Notes: a model not told the origin generated them from the sequence alone. A stretch of 64,000 nt of DNA from Mycolicibacterium litorale (GCF_010731695.1 NZ_AP022586.1:2232001-2296000); one strand, 5' to 3'; shown: positions 18,281 to 28,985, counted from the stretch's first letter. Made by a program: numbers and translations.

Positions 18281-19973
<1,693 letters not shown>

Positions 19974-19982
19974 GGCGTCACC

Positions 19983-20750
19983 TTAGTCAGTGGCCACGCC
20001 CGCGCGCCGCATGGCCGTGGCGATCAGCTCGAAGTCGATCGCCACATGCGCGCGGGCGATCGCGTCGGCCTCATCGGGGCGGCCCGCGACGATGGCGTCG
20101 ATGAGGCGTTCGTGGTCGTGCAGAGCCCTGCGCTCCATCGCGGCCATCGTGTCGTGCTCACCCCACGGATGCGCCGGCGCGGCGATGCTGACCGACGCCT
20201 CCAGGTCGAGCAGCAGCTTCTTGAGCACCGGATTGTGGGCGGCGTCCATGATCGTCAGGTGCAGCCGGCTGTCGGCCTGCTGGGCCTCGACGCCGCTGCC
20301 CGCGGCCCGGAAGGCCGCCAGCGCCGCGTGCAACGCCGCCATGTCGGCGTCGGTGCGCGACTCCGCCGCCGCGCGACAGATGGCGCCGTGCAGCCGGCAC
20401 ACCGCGTCACAGCGGTCGCGAAGTTCGTCCAGCCGCATGGCCAGGGTCCGGCCCACCGCCTCGACAGACGAGTCACGCCACTGCTCGAGGACGTAGGAAC
20501 CGCCGCCGCGACCCCGCCGGGTCTCGAGCAGGCCGCGCTCGACCAGCCGGGCGAGAGCGGCGCGGACGGTCATCCGGCCCACCCCGAGGGATGCGGCCAG
20601 CTCACGCTCGACGGGCAGACGCGTCCCCGGCAGATACTCGCCGAGCGCGATCGCGGTGACCAGCCGGTCGGTGATCTCGTCGACGCGCGACGGCATGTCG
20701 AGCTGCTGTTGCAGCAGACCCGGCGTCGCCGCGGCGCCGTTCTCAGCCAT
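19983..20750 (-). CDS. GntR-family regulator with FCD ligand domain
   Basis: This 255-residue regulator has an N-terminal winged helix (LPVERELAASLGVGRMTVRAALARL, wing RRGRGGGSYV) and a helical FCD domain. The FCD metal/ligand residues are visible as the Asp/His pattern DSRLHLTIMDAAHN and HERLIDAI. FCD proteins usually repress transport or catabolic genes and respond to carboxylic or amino acids. It is divergent from an amidase-permease pair, with a PdhR/LldR-like palindrome (20795-20813) between them, so it probably regulates that pair. Confidence 0.88.
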   Translation of the reverse strand: MAENGAAATPGLLQQQLDMPSRVDEITDRLVTAIALGEYLPGTRLPVERELAASLGVGRMTVRAALARLVERGLLETRRGRGGGSYVLEQWRDSSVEAVGRTLAMRLDELRDRCDAVCRLHGAICRAAAESRTDADMAALHAALAAFRAAGSGVEAQQADSRLHLTIMDAAHNPVLKKLLLDLEASVSIAAPAHPWGEHDTMAAMERRALHDHERLIDAIVAGRPDEADAIARAHVAIDFELIATAMRRAGVATD

Positions 20751-20794
20751 CTCCCAGCCCTTTCCATGGATACGGGCATGTTAATGATCAAAAT

Positions 20795-20813
20795 TGGTCT
20801 TGCAACGAGACCA
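20795..20813. promoter_or_regulatory. Predicted operator of the GntR/FCD regulator
   Basis: The inverted repeat TGGTCT-N7-AGACCA lies 22 bases before the amidase start and 44 bases before the regulator start. TGGT...ACCA half-sites are characteristic of FCD-type GntR regulators such as PdhR and LldR. Binding by this regulator is inferred from proximity. Confidence 0.6.
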
Positions 20814-20835
20814 TTATGGGTTCATTCTGATCGCC

Positions 20836-21741
20836 ATGTCTGTCGAGACCCGCACCGTGCCGTTCCGCGAACACGAGACCTGGGTGCGGATCGCCGACCC
20901 GGACGAGCCACGTGGCGGGCTGTTGCCGCTGATCGTGCTGCACGGCGGACCGGGGATGGCGCACAACTACGTGCGCAATATCGCGGAGTTGGCGGACGAG
21001 ACCGGGCGGCGGGTCGTCCACTACGACCAGATCGGTTGCGGCAACAGCACGCATCTTCCCGACGCCCCGGCGGACTTCTGGACTCCGGAGCTGTTCGTCG
21101 AGGAGTTCCACGCGGTGCGCTCGGCGCTGGGCATCGAGCACTACCACCTGCTCGGTCAGTCGTGGGGCGGCATGCTCGGCGCCGAGATCGCGGTCCTGCG
21201 GCCGCCGGGACTGGCGTCGCTGTCGATCTGCAATTCGCCGGCGTCGATGGAGCTGTGGATGGCGGCGGCCGCCGAACTGCGGGCCCAGCTCCCGCCCGAG
21301 ACCCAGGCGGCGCTCGACCGGCACGAGGAGGCCGGAACCGTCACCGACCCCGAGTACCTCGCGGCCACCGAGGAGTTCTATGTGCGCCACGTGTGCCGGG
21401 TGGTGCCCACGCCGAAGGACTTCGTCGAGACCGTCGAGCAGATGGAGGCCGAGCCGACCGTCTATCACACGATGAACGGCCCCAACGAGTTTTACGTGCT
21501 GGGCACGCTGCGCGAGTGGAGCATCATCGACCGCCTCGGTGCCATCGCGGTGCCGACGCTGGTGGTCGCCGGGGAGTTCGACGAGGCGACACCGGCGACG
21601 TGGGCGCCTTTCGTGGAGAACATCCCCGGCGCGCGCAGCCATGTCTTCCCCGACGCCAGCCACTGCAGCCACCTCGAGAAGCCCGAGGAGTTCCGGGCCG
21701 TCATCGCCGACTTCCTCGCCGCCAACGACCCCACCGCCTGA
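20836..21741 (+). CDS. Alpha/beta hydrolase, proline iminopeptidase / L-amino acid amidase type
   Basis: This 301-residue protein has the oxyanion motif HGGPGMAHNY, the nucleophile elbow GQSWGG (Ser), and a late catalytic Asp/His region (AGEFDEAT, DASHCSH). This is the prolyl iminopeptidase (S33) / L-amino acid amidase group, which releases N-terminal residues or amides. The ATG at 20836 is preferred over 20794 because the latter lies inside the probable operator and codes no conserved residues. It is followed 12 bases later by an amino acid permease, suggesting uptake and hydrolysis of a peptide-like or amino-amide nutrient. Confidence 0.82.
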   Translation: MSVETRTVPFREHETWVRIADPDEPRGGLLPLIVLHGGPGMAHNYVRNIAELADETGRRVVHYDQIGCGNSTHLPDAPADFWTPELFVEEFHAVRSALGIEHYHLLGQSWGGMLGAEIAVLRPPGLASLSICNSPASMELWMAAAAELRAQLPPETQAALDRHEEAGTVTDPEYLAATEEFYVRHVCRVVPTPKDFVETVEQMEAEPTVYHTMNGPNEFYVLGTLREWSIIDRLGAIAVPTLVVAGEFDEATPATWAPFVENIPGARSHVFPDASHCSHLEKPEEFRAVIADFLAANDPTA

Positions 21742-21753
21742 CAAGGACCGACC

Positions 21754-23208
21754 ATGGCCACCTCTGACACCAACGCCTCGGCAGGCGCCGGCCTCGACGG
21801 CCAGCGCAGCCTCGAATCGTTCGGGTACAAACAGGAACTCAACCGTTCGGTGGCCACCGTCGACCTGGTGGTCTACGGGCTGGTGTTCATGGTGCCGATC
21901 GCGCCGTGGGCGATCTTCGGGACCGTCTACAACAGTGCCTCGGGCATGGTGCCGCTGGTCTATCTGGTGGGCCTGGTCGCGATGATCTTCACCGCGCTCG
22001 CCTATTCGCAGATGGCCAAGTCGTTCCCCCTGGCCGGATCGGTCTTCTCCTATGTGGGCCGCGGAATCCACCCCGCCGCAGGGTTCTTCGCGGGCTGGGC
22101 GATCCTGCTGGACTACCTTCTGGTGCCCACGCTGCTGTACGTGTTCGCGGCCGAGTCGATGATCGGCCTGTTCCCCGGCACGCCCCGCTGGTTGTGGGCG
22201 GTGATCTTCGTGCTGGTCAACACCGTCATCAACCTCGCCGGAGTCGGCTCGTTGAAGTTGGCGAACCGCGTCTTCCTGGTCATCGAGTTGGTGTTCGTGG
22301 CGATCTTCGTCGTGATCGCGGTGCGCGCGATCAACGGCCAGTCCCTGCCCGACGTCGGCTGGAGCATCTCCCCCGTCTGGGATCCCAGCGTGGTCAGCGC
22401 ACCGCTGCTGGCGACCGCGTTGTCCATCGCGGTGTTGAGTTTCCTTGGTTTCGACGGCATTTCGACGCTGGCCGAGGAGTCGACGGGCAAACGCAACCCC
22501 GCCGGTCGCGCCATGCTGATCGCGCTGTTCGTGGTGGCGACGCTGTTCGTGGTGCAGACGTGGCTGGCCAGCCTGCTCGCCGGTGGGCGGGAGTCGTTCA
22601 GCGACGACGAGACGGGCAACGCGTTCTTCACCCTGGTGCAGGCGGCGGCCAACACCGGCTGGATGAACGCGTTCTTCGTGGTCAACGTGCTGGCCGTGGG
22701 GTTCGCCAACGCCATGGCGGCCCAGGCCGCCACCAGCCGGCTGCTGTTCTCGATGAGCCGCGACCGCCAGCTGCCCGGGTTCCTGTCGCGCATCAGCAGC
22801 CGTCAGGTGCCGATGGCGGCGCTGCTGACGGTGAGCGCGCTCAGCCTGGTGCTGGTGCTGTTCTTCGTCGGGCAGATCGGGCTGATCTCGTCCCTGGTGA
22901 ACTTCGGTGCCCTGTTCGGGTTCTGCCTGCTGCACCTCTCGGTGCTCTGGTACTACCTGGTGCGCCAGAAGTCGAAGAACTACCTACTGCACCTCGTCGT
23001 GCCCACCCTCGGATTCCTGATCATCGCCTATGTGCTGATCAACGCCGACGCGCTGGCGAAGATCGGCGGTGCGGTGTGGCTGGCCATCGGTGCGGTCATC
23101 TTCGGGATCAACGTCTTCCGCGGACGCGGGGTCCCCGAACTGGCCACGGAGCAGGAGATCGACACCATCGGCGAGGGTTCGGTCGGGGGCGTCACCGAGC
23201 CGCGGTGA
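21754..23208 (+). CDS. APC-superfamily amino acid permease
   Basis: This 484-residue membrane transporter has about twelve to fourteen hydrophobic helices. The first carries the substrate-binding VDLVVYGLVFMVPIAPWAIFG stretch, and the unwound helix VLSFLGFDGISTLAEES is the typical APC family signature. It has a short hydrophilic N-tail and a 35-residue C-tail. It is co-transcribed with the upstream amidase. The end overlaps the convergent YcaQ-like gene by 17 bases. Substrate is unknown, probably an amino acid or amide handled by the amidase. Confidence 0.85.
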   Translation: MATSDTNASAGAGLDGQRSLESFGYKQELNRSVATVDLVVYGLVFMVPIAPWAIFGTVYNSASGMVPLVYLVGLVAMIFTALAYSQMAKSFPLAGSVFSYVGRGIHPAAGFFAGWAILLDYLLVPTLLYVFAAESMIGLFPGTPRWLWAVIFVLVNTVINLAGVGSLKLANRVFLVIELVFVAIFVVIAVRAINGQSLPDVGWSISPVWDPSVVSAPLLATALSIAVLSFLGFDGISTLAEESTGKRNPAGRAMLIALFVVATLFVVQTWLASLLAGGRESFSDDETGNAFFTLVQAAANTGWMNAFFVVNVLAVGFANAMAAQAATSRLLFSMSRDRQLPGFLSRISSRQVPMAALLTVSALSLVLVLFFVGQIGLISSLVNFGALFGFCLLHLSVLWYYLVRQKSKNYLLHLVVPTLGFLIIAYVLINADALAKIGGAVWLAIGAVIFGINVFRGRGVPELATEQEIDTIGEGSVGGVTEPR

Positions 23209-24418
23209 CGACTGCGCGCTCGAGCGCCCCGACCAGATCGCCGCGCTCGCCGACCGTCACGTCGGCCAGCCCGAGCCACTGCGCCATCGTCGTGAGTTCC
23301 ACTGCCAGCGCGGCGGCGACCCGCGACCGATCCTCCCCCGGCTCGGCGAACGCACCGACCACGTGCAGGGCGTCGCGGGTCCGCTCCGCCTTGAGGTCGA
23401 CCCGGCCCACCAGCCGGCCGTCGAGCAGGAACGGCCACACGTAGTAGCCGTACTGCCGCTTGGCCGCCGGGGTGTAGATCTCGATGCGGTAGTGGAACCC
23501 GAAGAGACGTTCGACGCGCGGGCGGAAGAAGATCAGCGGGTCGAACGGGCACAGCAGCGCGGTTCCCCGGTCGACGCGGGCCACGGTCTGCCCGGCCCGC
23601 AGGTAGGCCGGTGCGGCCCACCCGTCGACCACCACCGGTTCCAGCTCGCCCTTCGCGACCAGATCGGCGATCGCCGGCTTCGCCTGCTTGGCCGACAGTC
23701 GGAAGTAGTCGCGCAGGTCGGCTTCGGTGGCGACGCCCAGCGCCCCGGCCGCGCGCAGGCACAGCTCACGCACCGCCTCGTCGTCGTCGACCACCCGGGC
23801 CACGACCTCCGGGGGCAGCACCCGTTCGGTGAGGTCGTAGTGGCGGGCGAAGCCGACGCGCGTCGCGGTGGTGAGCACACCGGAGGCGAACAGCGCCTCG
23901 GTCACCCACTTGGTGTCGCTGCGGTCCCACCACGGGCCCTTTCGCCCGCGTTGTTCGGCGCCCAGGTACTCCTCGATCTGCCCCGCGGTGGCGGGTCCGA
24001 GGTCGGTCACCGCGGCGACCACGTCGTCGACGAGCTGCGGATTGGCCTTGACGATGTGGGTGCCCCACCGGCCGTGGGTGTACTCGCGCATGCGCCAGCG
24101 CAGCAGCGGCCAGTCGTCGACGGCCATCAGCGCCGCCTCGTGCGCCCAGTACTCGACCAGCAGCCGAGGGGCCCGCGCCGAGTGCGACCAGGCGGCACCG
24201 TCGAGCACACCGCGGTCGTAGGGCCCGAGCCGGCTGAACACCGGGGCGTAGTGGGCCCGCACCGCCACCGACACGGAATCCAGCTGCAGCACCTGGATGC
24301 GGTTGACGAGCCTGCGCAGGTGTGCGCGGGTGACGGCGCCCCGCGGTTTCGGTTCGGTGAATCCCTGTGCGGCGACGGCGATGCGGCGGGCCTGCGCGCC
24401 GGTGAGGGAAGCAGCCAT
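23192..24418 (-). CDS. YcaQ-family winged-helix protein (DNA crosslink glycosylase-like, HTH_42)
   Basis: This 408-residue protein has the YcaQ / HTH_42 pattern: VNRIQVLQLDSVSVAVRAHYAPVFSRLG near the N-terminus, WAHEAALMAVDDWPLLRWRM in the middle, and LLCPFDPLIFFRPRVERLFGFHYRIEIY towards the end. The founding member repairs DNA interstrand crosslinks by glycosylase action; actinobacterial homologues such as AlkZ protect producers from DNA-damaging natural products. It is the first ATG after the TetR gene end (24418). Catalytic residues were not verified, so function is inferred from family only. Confidence 0.75.
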   Translation of the reverse strand: MAASLTGAQARRIAVAAQGFTEPKPRGAVTRAHLRRLVNRIQVLQLDSVSVAVRAHYAPVFSRLGPYDRGVLDGAAWSHSARAPRLLVEYWAHEAALMAVDDWPLLRWRMREYTHGRWGTHIVKANPQLVDDVVAAVTDLGPATAGQIEEYLGAEQRGRKGPWWDRSDTKWVTEALFASGVLTTATRVGFARHYDLTERVLPPEVVARVVDDDEAVRELCLRAAGALGVATEADLRDYFRLSAKQAKPAIADLVAKGELEPVVVDGWAAPAYLRAGQTVARVDRGTALLCPFDPLIFFRPRVERLFGFHYRIEIYTPAAKRQYGYYVWPFLLDGRLVGRVDLKAERTRDALHVVGAFAEPGEDRSRVAAALAVELTTMAQWLGLADVTVGERGDLVGALERAVVTAAR

Positions 24419-24432
24419 CAGGCCATCATCGC

Positions 24433-25011
24433 CTACGGCACCGACAGGATGCGGTCGAAGACGAACGCGATGACGTTGTCGACCGGTCCGCCGTCCCCGT
24501 CGGCCTTGGCGCGCAGGGCCGCACCTTCCCAGGCGTCGACGATCATCTGCGCCGCCGCATCGGCATCCACCTCGCCGGTGATGTCGCCGGCCTGCTGACC
24601 CTCGCGGATGGTCGCGGCGAGCAGAGTGCGCCACCGCCCCAGGGCCGCCGTGACCGCGGCGGTGACCCCGGGCGCCCCGGCGGGCGCCTCCGCGGCGAAG
24701 TTGCCGTACATACATCCGCGCTGGTATCCATACGCGGCCAGATCGGCGCGCAGGTGGTCGAGGTGGTTGCGGATCCGTTGCAGCGCAGGCACCGAGGGTT
24801 CGGTGAGCAGGTCGAGCCGGCGGCCCCGGCCGTAGCGGGCCAGCACCTCGACGGCAAGCGCCTCCTTGCTGTCGAAGTGGTTGTAGAACGAACCCTTGGG
24901 CGCTCGGGCGGCGGCCGCGATGGCCGCCACGCCGGTGGCCGAGTAACCGCCGGCGTGCAGTGTCTCGAATCCGGCGTCCAGCAGCGCATCTCGGAGACTG
25001 GGTTTGGGCAT
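24433..25011 (-). CDS. TetR-family transcriptional regulator
   Basis: This 192-residue regulator has the TetR N-terminal helix-turn-helix, GYSATGVAAIAAAARAPKGSFYNHFDSKEAL, followed by an all-helical ligand domain with the LmrA/YxaF-like segment YQRGCMYGNFAAEAP. It starts at ATG 25011, 8 bases after the preceding gene on the same strand ends. It is probably co-transcribed with that 240-residue gene and represses it; a GACCGGTC palindrome lies in the promoter at 25776-25783. The ligand is unknown. Confidence 0.85.
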   Translation of the reverse strand: MPKPSLRDALLDAGFETLHAGGYSATGVAAIAAAARAPKGSFYNHFDSKEALAVEVLARYGRGRRLDLLTEPSVPALQRIRNHLDHLRADLAAYGYQRGCMYGNFAAEAPAGAPGVTAAVTAALGRWRTLLAATIREGQQAGDITGEVDADAAAQMIVDAWEGAALRAKADGDGGPVDNVIAFVFDRILSVP

Positions 25012-25019
25012 CGGTTTCC

Positions 25020-25742
25020 TCAGCTGATCCGGACGTCGTCGATGTCGACGGACACCGTGACGACCTCGCGAATCGGGGTGCCGTCGTCGTTGCGGGGATG
25101 GACGATGCGCGTGACCGGCAGCACGATGCCGTCGAATTCGCGGTGGTCGTCCATGTAGTGTGCTGCCGGCGAACCGCCGGCGATGTCGACCTGGTAGTCG
25201 CGCCGCCGCAGGAGCCCGTCGTGGTCGACGTAGAGCACCTGATCGGCGCTGTGTGTGGCGATGTCGTCGGGATAGCGCACGGCAAGGCGCCGCCACGTCT
25301 GCCCGTTCTCGTGCCACTCGCCGATCTCCTCGGTCTGCACGCCCGGGAAGGTCAGGTGGTACGGCTCGGAGAGATACGTCCACATCGCGTATCCGGAGAA
25401 GTATGCGAGTTGGGTTGTGCTCCAGGGAGTCTCAAGCGTATGCCCGATGAACGAGGCGCGCGGGTCGGTCAGCGTCTCGACGGGTTCGTGGCTGTCGTCG
25501 TCGTGCTCGATCACCACGGTTGCCGGTGTGTAGTGCGAGCGCAGCCCCGCGGTGGGCAGCGGCCGGTGCCAGGTGTGCTGGTTCTGGACCCGGATCTGCA
25601 CGGTCGAGTCGTCGAGGATGCCGCCGGCGTTCTTGAGTGGCCACAGCACGCCGCCGACGGTCTGGTGGATCGCGATGGTGTCGATCTGCCGCCACCGGTC
25701 TGCTCCGCCGTGTGCGGCGAGCACTTCGTCGAGAAGTCTCAT
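25020..25742 (-). CDS. Uncharacterised protein, 240 residues
   Basis: I do not recognise a family with confidence. The protein has no signal peptide or membrane helix, and begins MRLLDEVLAAHGGADRWRQI, a pattern common to soluble actinobacterial proteins annotated only as hypothetical or lipid-binding-like. It is rich in aromatic residues and beta-prone segments (YFSGYAMWTYLSEPYHLTF, VLPVTRIVHPRND), which would fit a beta-barrel or lipocalin-like fold. It is the first gene of a pair with a TetR regulator, so expression is probably autoregulated and ligand-induced. A good GGAG ribosome site precedes the ATG. Confidence 0.7.
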   Translation of the reverse strand: MRLLDEVLAAHGGADRWRQIDTIAIHQTVGGVLWPLKNAGGILDDSTVQIRVQNQHTWHRPLPTAGLRSHYTPATVVIEHDDDSHEPVETLTDPRASFIGHTLETPWSTTQLAYFSGYAMWTYLSEPYHLTFPGVQTEEIGEWHENGQTWRRLAVRYPDDIATHSADQVLYVDHDGLLRRRDYQVDIAGGSPAAHYMDDHREFDGIVLPVTRIVHPRNDDGTPIREVVTVSVDIDDVRIS

Positions 25743-25775
25743 GTCGGTCTCCTGGTCGGGTCGACCGCTCTATAT

Positions 25776-25783
25776 GACCGGTC
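25776..25783. promoter_or_regulatory. Predicted TetR operator
   Basis: GACCGGTC is a perfect palindrome located 34 bases upstream of the 240-residue gene, adjacent to a CATATA sequence that could be the -10 region on the minus strand. Its position suggests repression by the TetR protein encoded two genes on. Short palindromes of this kind are common in GC-rich DNA, so the call is tentative. Confidence 0.4.
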
Positions 25784-25830
25784 GTCTTATCCACGAACAC
25801 ATGGATCCCGCGCGGCATTCCACTCGGGTG

Positions 25831-26319
25831 TCAGCGGGTGCGTCGCCGGTAGCTGTGGAACCGGTATCGCAGCCCCGAGGCGCTGGTGAGCCAGTCCCCC
25901 GTGGTCCCGGCCCAGGCCTCACCGAGCACCGGGGCGATGGCGTCGGCATCCTGGCGGTGGAGTTCGATCTCGACCTCGGTGACCTCGCACCGAGTCGCAC
26001 GGGGAAGCGCCTGTGTGTACACCCGTTCACCTCCGATCACCCAGGTGTCGTCGTCGCTCAGCGCGTCGTCGAGGGTGGTGACGACCTCTGCTCCGTCGGC
26101 CAGGTAGTCGGCGTTGCGGGTCAGGACGATGTTCTTTCGTCCCGGCAGCGGCCGCACCTTGGCCGGCAGCGACTCCCAGGTCAGCCGGCCCATCACCACC
26201 GGATGGCCGAGAGTGAGCTCCTTGAACCGGGCCAGGTCCTCGGGGAGGTGCCACGGGATGCCACCGTCGCGTCCGATCACCCCGGAGGTCGACTGCGCCC
26301 AGATGAGTCCGACGCTCAT
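25831..26319 (-). CDS. dfrA: Dihydrofolate reductase
   Basis: This 162-residue enzyme reduces dihydrofolate to tetrahydrofolate with NADPH and is the antifolate target. It has the N-terminal [29 protein letters not shown] segment with the substrate-binding acidic residue, [12 protein letters not shown], and the NADPH motif [13 protein letters not shown]. Length and sequence match the mycobacterial DfrA (Rv2763c). Its ATG overlaps the thyA stop (ATGA at 26316-26319), so the two are translationally coupled, linking reduction to the reaction that consumes methylene-tetrahydrofolate. Confidence 0.96.
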   Translation of the reverse strand: MSVGLIWAQSTSGVIGRDGGIPWHLPEDLARFKELTLGHPVVMGRLTWESLPAKVRPLPGRKNIVLTRNADYLADGAEVVTTLDDALSDDDTWVIGGERVYTQALPRATRCEVTEVEIELHRQDADAIAPVLGEAWAGTTGDWLTSASGLRYRFHSYRRRTR

Positions 26320-27128
26320 ACCGCCACCGGCGCTTTGATGGCCGGATGCGGGTCATAGTTCTTGACGACGATGTCCTCGTAGGTGTAGTCGAAGATCGAA
26401 TCCCGCGGCGCGAGAACGAGTTCCGGATAGGGCCGCGGGTCGCGGCGGAGCTGTTCGGTGACCTGCTCGACGTGGTTGTCGTAGATGTGGCAGTCGCCGC
26501 CGGTCCACACGAACTCGCCGACGCCGAGACCGGCCTGCGCGGCCATCATGTGTGTCAGCAGTGCATAGCTCGCGATGTTGAACGGCACGCCGAGGAACAG
26601 GTCCGCACTGCGCTGGTAGAGCTGGCACGACAACCGGCCCTCGGCGACGTAGAACTGGAAGAACGCGTGGCAGGGCGGCAGCGCCATCTGCGGGATCTCC
26701 CCCACGTTCCAGGCCGAGACGATGTTGCGCCGCGAATCCGGATCGCGCTTGAGCAGGTCCAGGGCGGCGCTGATCTGGTCGACGTGCCCGCCGGACGGGG
26801 TCGGCCAGGACCGCCACTGCACGCCGTAGACGGGGCCGAGGTCACCGGTGTCGTCGGCCCATTCATCCCAGATGCTGACGCCGTGCTCCCGGAGCCAGCG
26901 CACGTTGGAGTCTCCGCGCAGGAACCACAGGAGCTCGTAGACCACCGACTTCAGATGGACCTTCTTGGTGGTGATCAGAGGGAAACCGGCGCTCAGGTCG
27001 TAGCGCATCTGGTGGCCGAACAGACTGCGGGTGCCGGTCCCGGTGCGGTCCGCCTTGGGAGTGCCGCTCTCGAGCACCAGACGCAACAGGTCTTCGTACG
27101 GCGTGGGGATCGGCCCGGAGATCGGCAC
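26316..27128 (-). CDS. thyA: Thymidylate synthase (ThyA type)
   Basis: This 270-residue enzyme converts dUMP to dTMP and produces dihydrofolate. The catalytic cysteine is Cys153 in [13 protein letters not shown], followed by the dUMP-binding region [22 protein letters not shown] and the C-terminal IKAPVAV. The GTG at 27128 ([15 protein letters not shown]) is chosen because homology begins here. It is the upstream partner of dfrA. Its presence alongside thyX gives two unrelated routes to dTMP. Confidence 0.96.
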   Translation of the reverse strand: MPISGPIPTPYEDLLRLVLESGTPKADRTGTGTRSLFGHQMRYDLSAGFPLITTKKVHLKSVVYELLWFLRGDSNVRWLREHGVSIWDEWADDTGDLGPVYGVQWRSWPTPSGGHVDQISAALDLLKRDPDSRRNIVSAWNVGEIPQMALPPCHAFFQFYVAEGRLSCQLYQRSADLFLGVPFNIASYALLTHMMAAQAGLGVGEFVWTGGDCHIYDNHVEQVTEQLRRDPRPYPELVLAPRDSIFDYTYEDIVVKNYDPHPAIKAPVAV

Positions 27129-27170
27129 GTCGGCCAGCTTACTTCCAGATGCCCGAGTACAACGGATGGC

Positions 27171-27911
27171 ATGCCGAGTATCACCGCGACCGTCACCACG
27201 CCGGACGGCGAGTGCCCCGTCACCCTTCACACGCCCAACGGGCCGGGTCCGTGGTCCGGTGTGGTGATGTACCCCGACGCCGGCGGCGTGCGTCCCACCT
27301 TTCACGAGATGGCCGATCGGTTGGCCGCATTCGGCCACGCCGTGCTGCTGCCCGATGTGTACTACCGCAGCGGCGACTGGCAGCCGTTCGACATGGGCAC
27401 CGTGTTCAGCGACCCGTCCGAACGGCAACGCCTCTACGGGATGATCGGTTCGGTGACCCCGGAGGCGATGGCCACCGATGCCGCGGCGTTCTTCGACTTC
27501 CTCGCGGGGCGGCCGGAGGTCCGCGGCGACCGCTTCGGCGTGTGCGGTTACTGCATGGGCGGGCGTACGTCGGTGATCGTGGCCGGCCTGCTGCCCGACC
27601 GCGTCGCCGCGGCCGGCTCGATCCACGGCGGCGGCCTGGTCACCGATGATCCGTCGAGCCCGCACCTGTTGGCCCACAGGATGACCGCGACGGTGTACGT
27701 GGCGGGCGCGAAGAACGACCGGTCGTTCACCACCGATCAGGCCGAGACGCTGGACAAGGCGCTCACCGCCGCGGGCGTGCAGCACACCATCGAGAGCTAC
27801 CCCGCCGAACACGGTTTCGCGGTTCCGGACAACGCTCCCTATGACGAGGAGGCCGCGCAGCGGCACTGGATCGCGCTGCAGGAGTTGTTCGCGAGCACGC
27901 TACCCAGCTAG
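27171..27911 (+). CDS. Dienelactone hydrolase family protein, Rv2765-like
   Basis: This 246-residue alpha/beta hydrolase has the dienelactone hydrolase pattern: the nucleophile elbow GVCGYCMGG with cysteine instead of serine, the Asp region [10 protein letters not shown] and the catalytic His in SYPAEHGF. It begins [13 protein letters not shown]. Its divergence from thyA and position match Rv2765. The natural ester or lactone substrate is unknown. It overlaps the convergent membrane protein gene by four bases at the stop. Confidence 0.87.
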   Translation: MPSITATVTTPDGECPVTLHTPNGPGPWSGVVMYPDAGGVRPTFHEMADRLAAFGHAVLLPDVYYRSGDWQPFDMGTVFSDPSERQRLYGMIGSVTPEAMATDAAAFFDFLAGRPEVRGDRFGVCGYCMGGRTSVIVAGLLPDRVAAAGSIHGGGLVTDDPSSPHLLAHRMTATVYVAGAKNDRSFTTDQAETLDKALTAAGVQHTIESYPAEHGFAVPDNAPYDEEAAQRHWIALQELFASTLPS

Positions 27912-28360
27912 GCATCGCGGGGGCGGCGCGCCCGGCCCAGCGCCCGCAGCACACCCCGCGCCGCGTAGATGCCGGCGACGACGGTCACCAGGATCAGCAC
28001 GATGAACATCACCAGCCAGTTGGTGCGGCTGTGGCTGACGTTCCACCACACGATCGTGAAGAGCACGGCGCAGACGAACACCACGATGTCGCGCCAGTTG
28101 CCCTCGTAGGACGTGGCGGCCATTCGCAGTTCACGACTGCGTTCGGTGGTCGTGATCAGGTCGGCGATGCGCTGGTCGATGCTGCGCTTGAGCCGCTCAC
28201 GCAGTTCGGTCTGGTCGGCCGGAATTCGCTCGAGCAGATCCATGTCCTTGGCGATCAGGCCGCGGAAGTCGGGACCCCGCAGGTTCCCCGCGGCGATGCC
28301 GAGTAGCGCGCCACCGGCGATGGGAGCAGCTCCCAGGGCGATCTCGGCGAAACCCGGCAT
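27908..28360 (-). CDS. Membrane protein of unknown function
   Basis: This 150-residue protein has a Gly/Ala-rich hydrophobic start (residues 4-25), a charged helical middle with ERLKRSIDQRIADLITTTERSRELR, and two clear membrane helices near residues 90-107 (IVVFVCAVLFTIVWWNV) and 115-132 (NWLVMFIVLILVTVVAGIY), ending in a basic tail. I do not recognise a family. It follows the flavodoxin-like gene by 27 bases on the same strand. Confidence 0.7.
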   Translation of the reverse strand: MPGFAEIALGAAPIAGGALLGIAAGNLRGPDFRGLIAKDMDLLERIPADQTELRERLKRSIDQRIADLITTTERSRELRMAATSYEGNWRDIVVFVCAVLFTIVWWNVSHSRTNWLVMFIVLILVTVVAGIYAARGVLRALGRARRPRDA

Positions 28361-28387
28361 GTGTTCATCCCTTCAGTCCGTCAACGT

Positions 28388-28843
28388 TCAGTTCATCAGC
28401 GTGGCCGCCAGCGTGCCGCCCAGTTCGTAGGCGCGCTCGCGGACTGCGGCACTCATTGTGCCGGTGACCTCGAGCACGTCGGCCGCCTTCTCCAGGCCCA
28501 AACCCGTCGCGAGCTTTTCTACCGCGTTCACCGCGCCCACGGTGTCGTTGTTGCCGTGCACCCACAGCCCGTAGGGGCGGCCGGCGACGTGATCGAGGCT
28601 CGGGTAGTAGACGGTGTCGAAGAAGTGCTTGAGCGCACCGGACATGTATCCGAAGTTGGCGGTGGTGCCGAACAGGTAGCCGTCCGCGGCGAGCATGTCC
28701 GGCAGGGTGGCCGCCAGCGCCGGCTTGGCGACGACGTCCACGCCTTCGATGTCCGGATCGCGGGCGCCAGACAGCACCGCCTCCAGCAGTTCCCGGGTGG
28801 CGGGCGACGGCGTGTGGTGAACGATCAGCAGGGTGGCGCTCAC
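28388..28843 (-). CDS. Flavodoxin / NADPH-dependent FMN reductase-like protein, Rv2771c-like
   Basis: This 151-residue protein has a flavodoxin-type fold: beta strand SATLLIVHHTPSPATRELLEA with the phosphate-binding loop, then DGYLFGTTANFGYMSGALKHFFDTVY, which is the FMN isoalloxazine loop, and a YGLWVHGNNDTVG segment. It probably binds FMN and acts in electron transfer or quinone reduction. The GTG start at 28843 overlaps the stop codon of a degenerate 3' remnant of the next gene upstream (28840-28911), a fossil of a coupled gene pair now separated by inserted DNA. Confidence 0.85.
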   Translation of the reverse strand: MSATLLIVHHTPSPATRELLEAVLSGARDPDIEGVDVVAKPALAATLPDMLAADGYLFGTTANFGYMSGALKHFFDTVYYPSLDHVAGRPYGLWVHGNNDTVGAVNAVEKLATGLGLEKAADVLEVTGTMSAAVRERAYELGGTLAATLMN

Positions 28844-28911
28844 GCCGACTCTTCGAGCTCGACGGCCTTGCGCGTCGCGGCGCGGGCGCGGCTGCGGTCA
28901 CCGGCGTAGTC
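28840..28911 (-). pseudogene. Duplicated 3' end of the 29628-30092 gene (gene-end remnant)
   Basis: The minus strand here encodes DYAGDRSRARAATRKAVELE and then ESA-stop. The intact gene at 29628-30092 ends DYAGDRGRARAAMRRAVELE then ESA-stop. By direct alignment 63 of 72 bases match, and similarity ends abruptly upstream of the GAC codon for the first Asp. The TGA overlaps the flavodoxin-like gene's GTG start, the junction expected if the intact gene once lay directly upstream. The 24 codons have no start of their own and are a leftover end, not a gene. Confidence 0.88.
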
Positions 28912-28985
28912 GCTCGTCCCCGGCCGATTCGTCACGGAGTCAATTGTGGCCTACGCCCACACCGTCCCCACCACCGTGCGCATTG

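Noticed and set aside
23192..25285. A 697-residue fusion of the YcaQ-like protein with upstream sequence
   Set aside because: The first 289 residues are in the wrong frame of the TetR and 240-residue genes; the conserved protein begins at ATG 24418.
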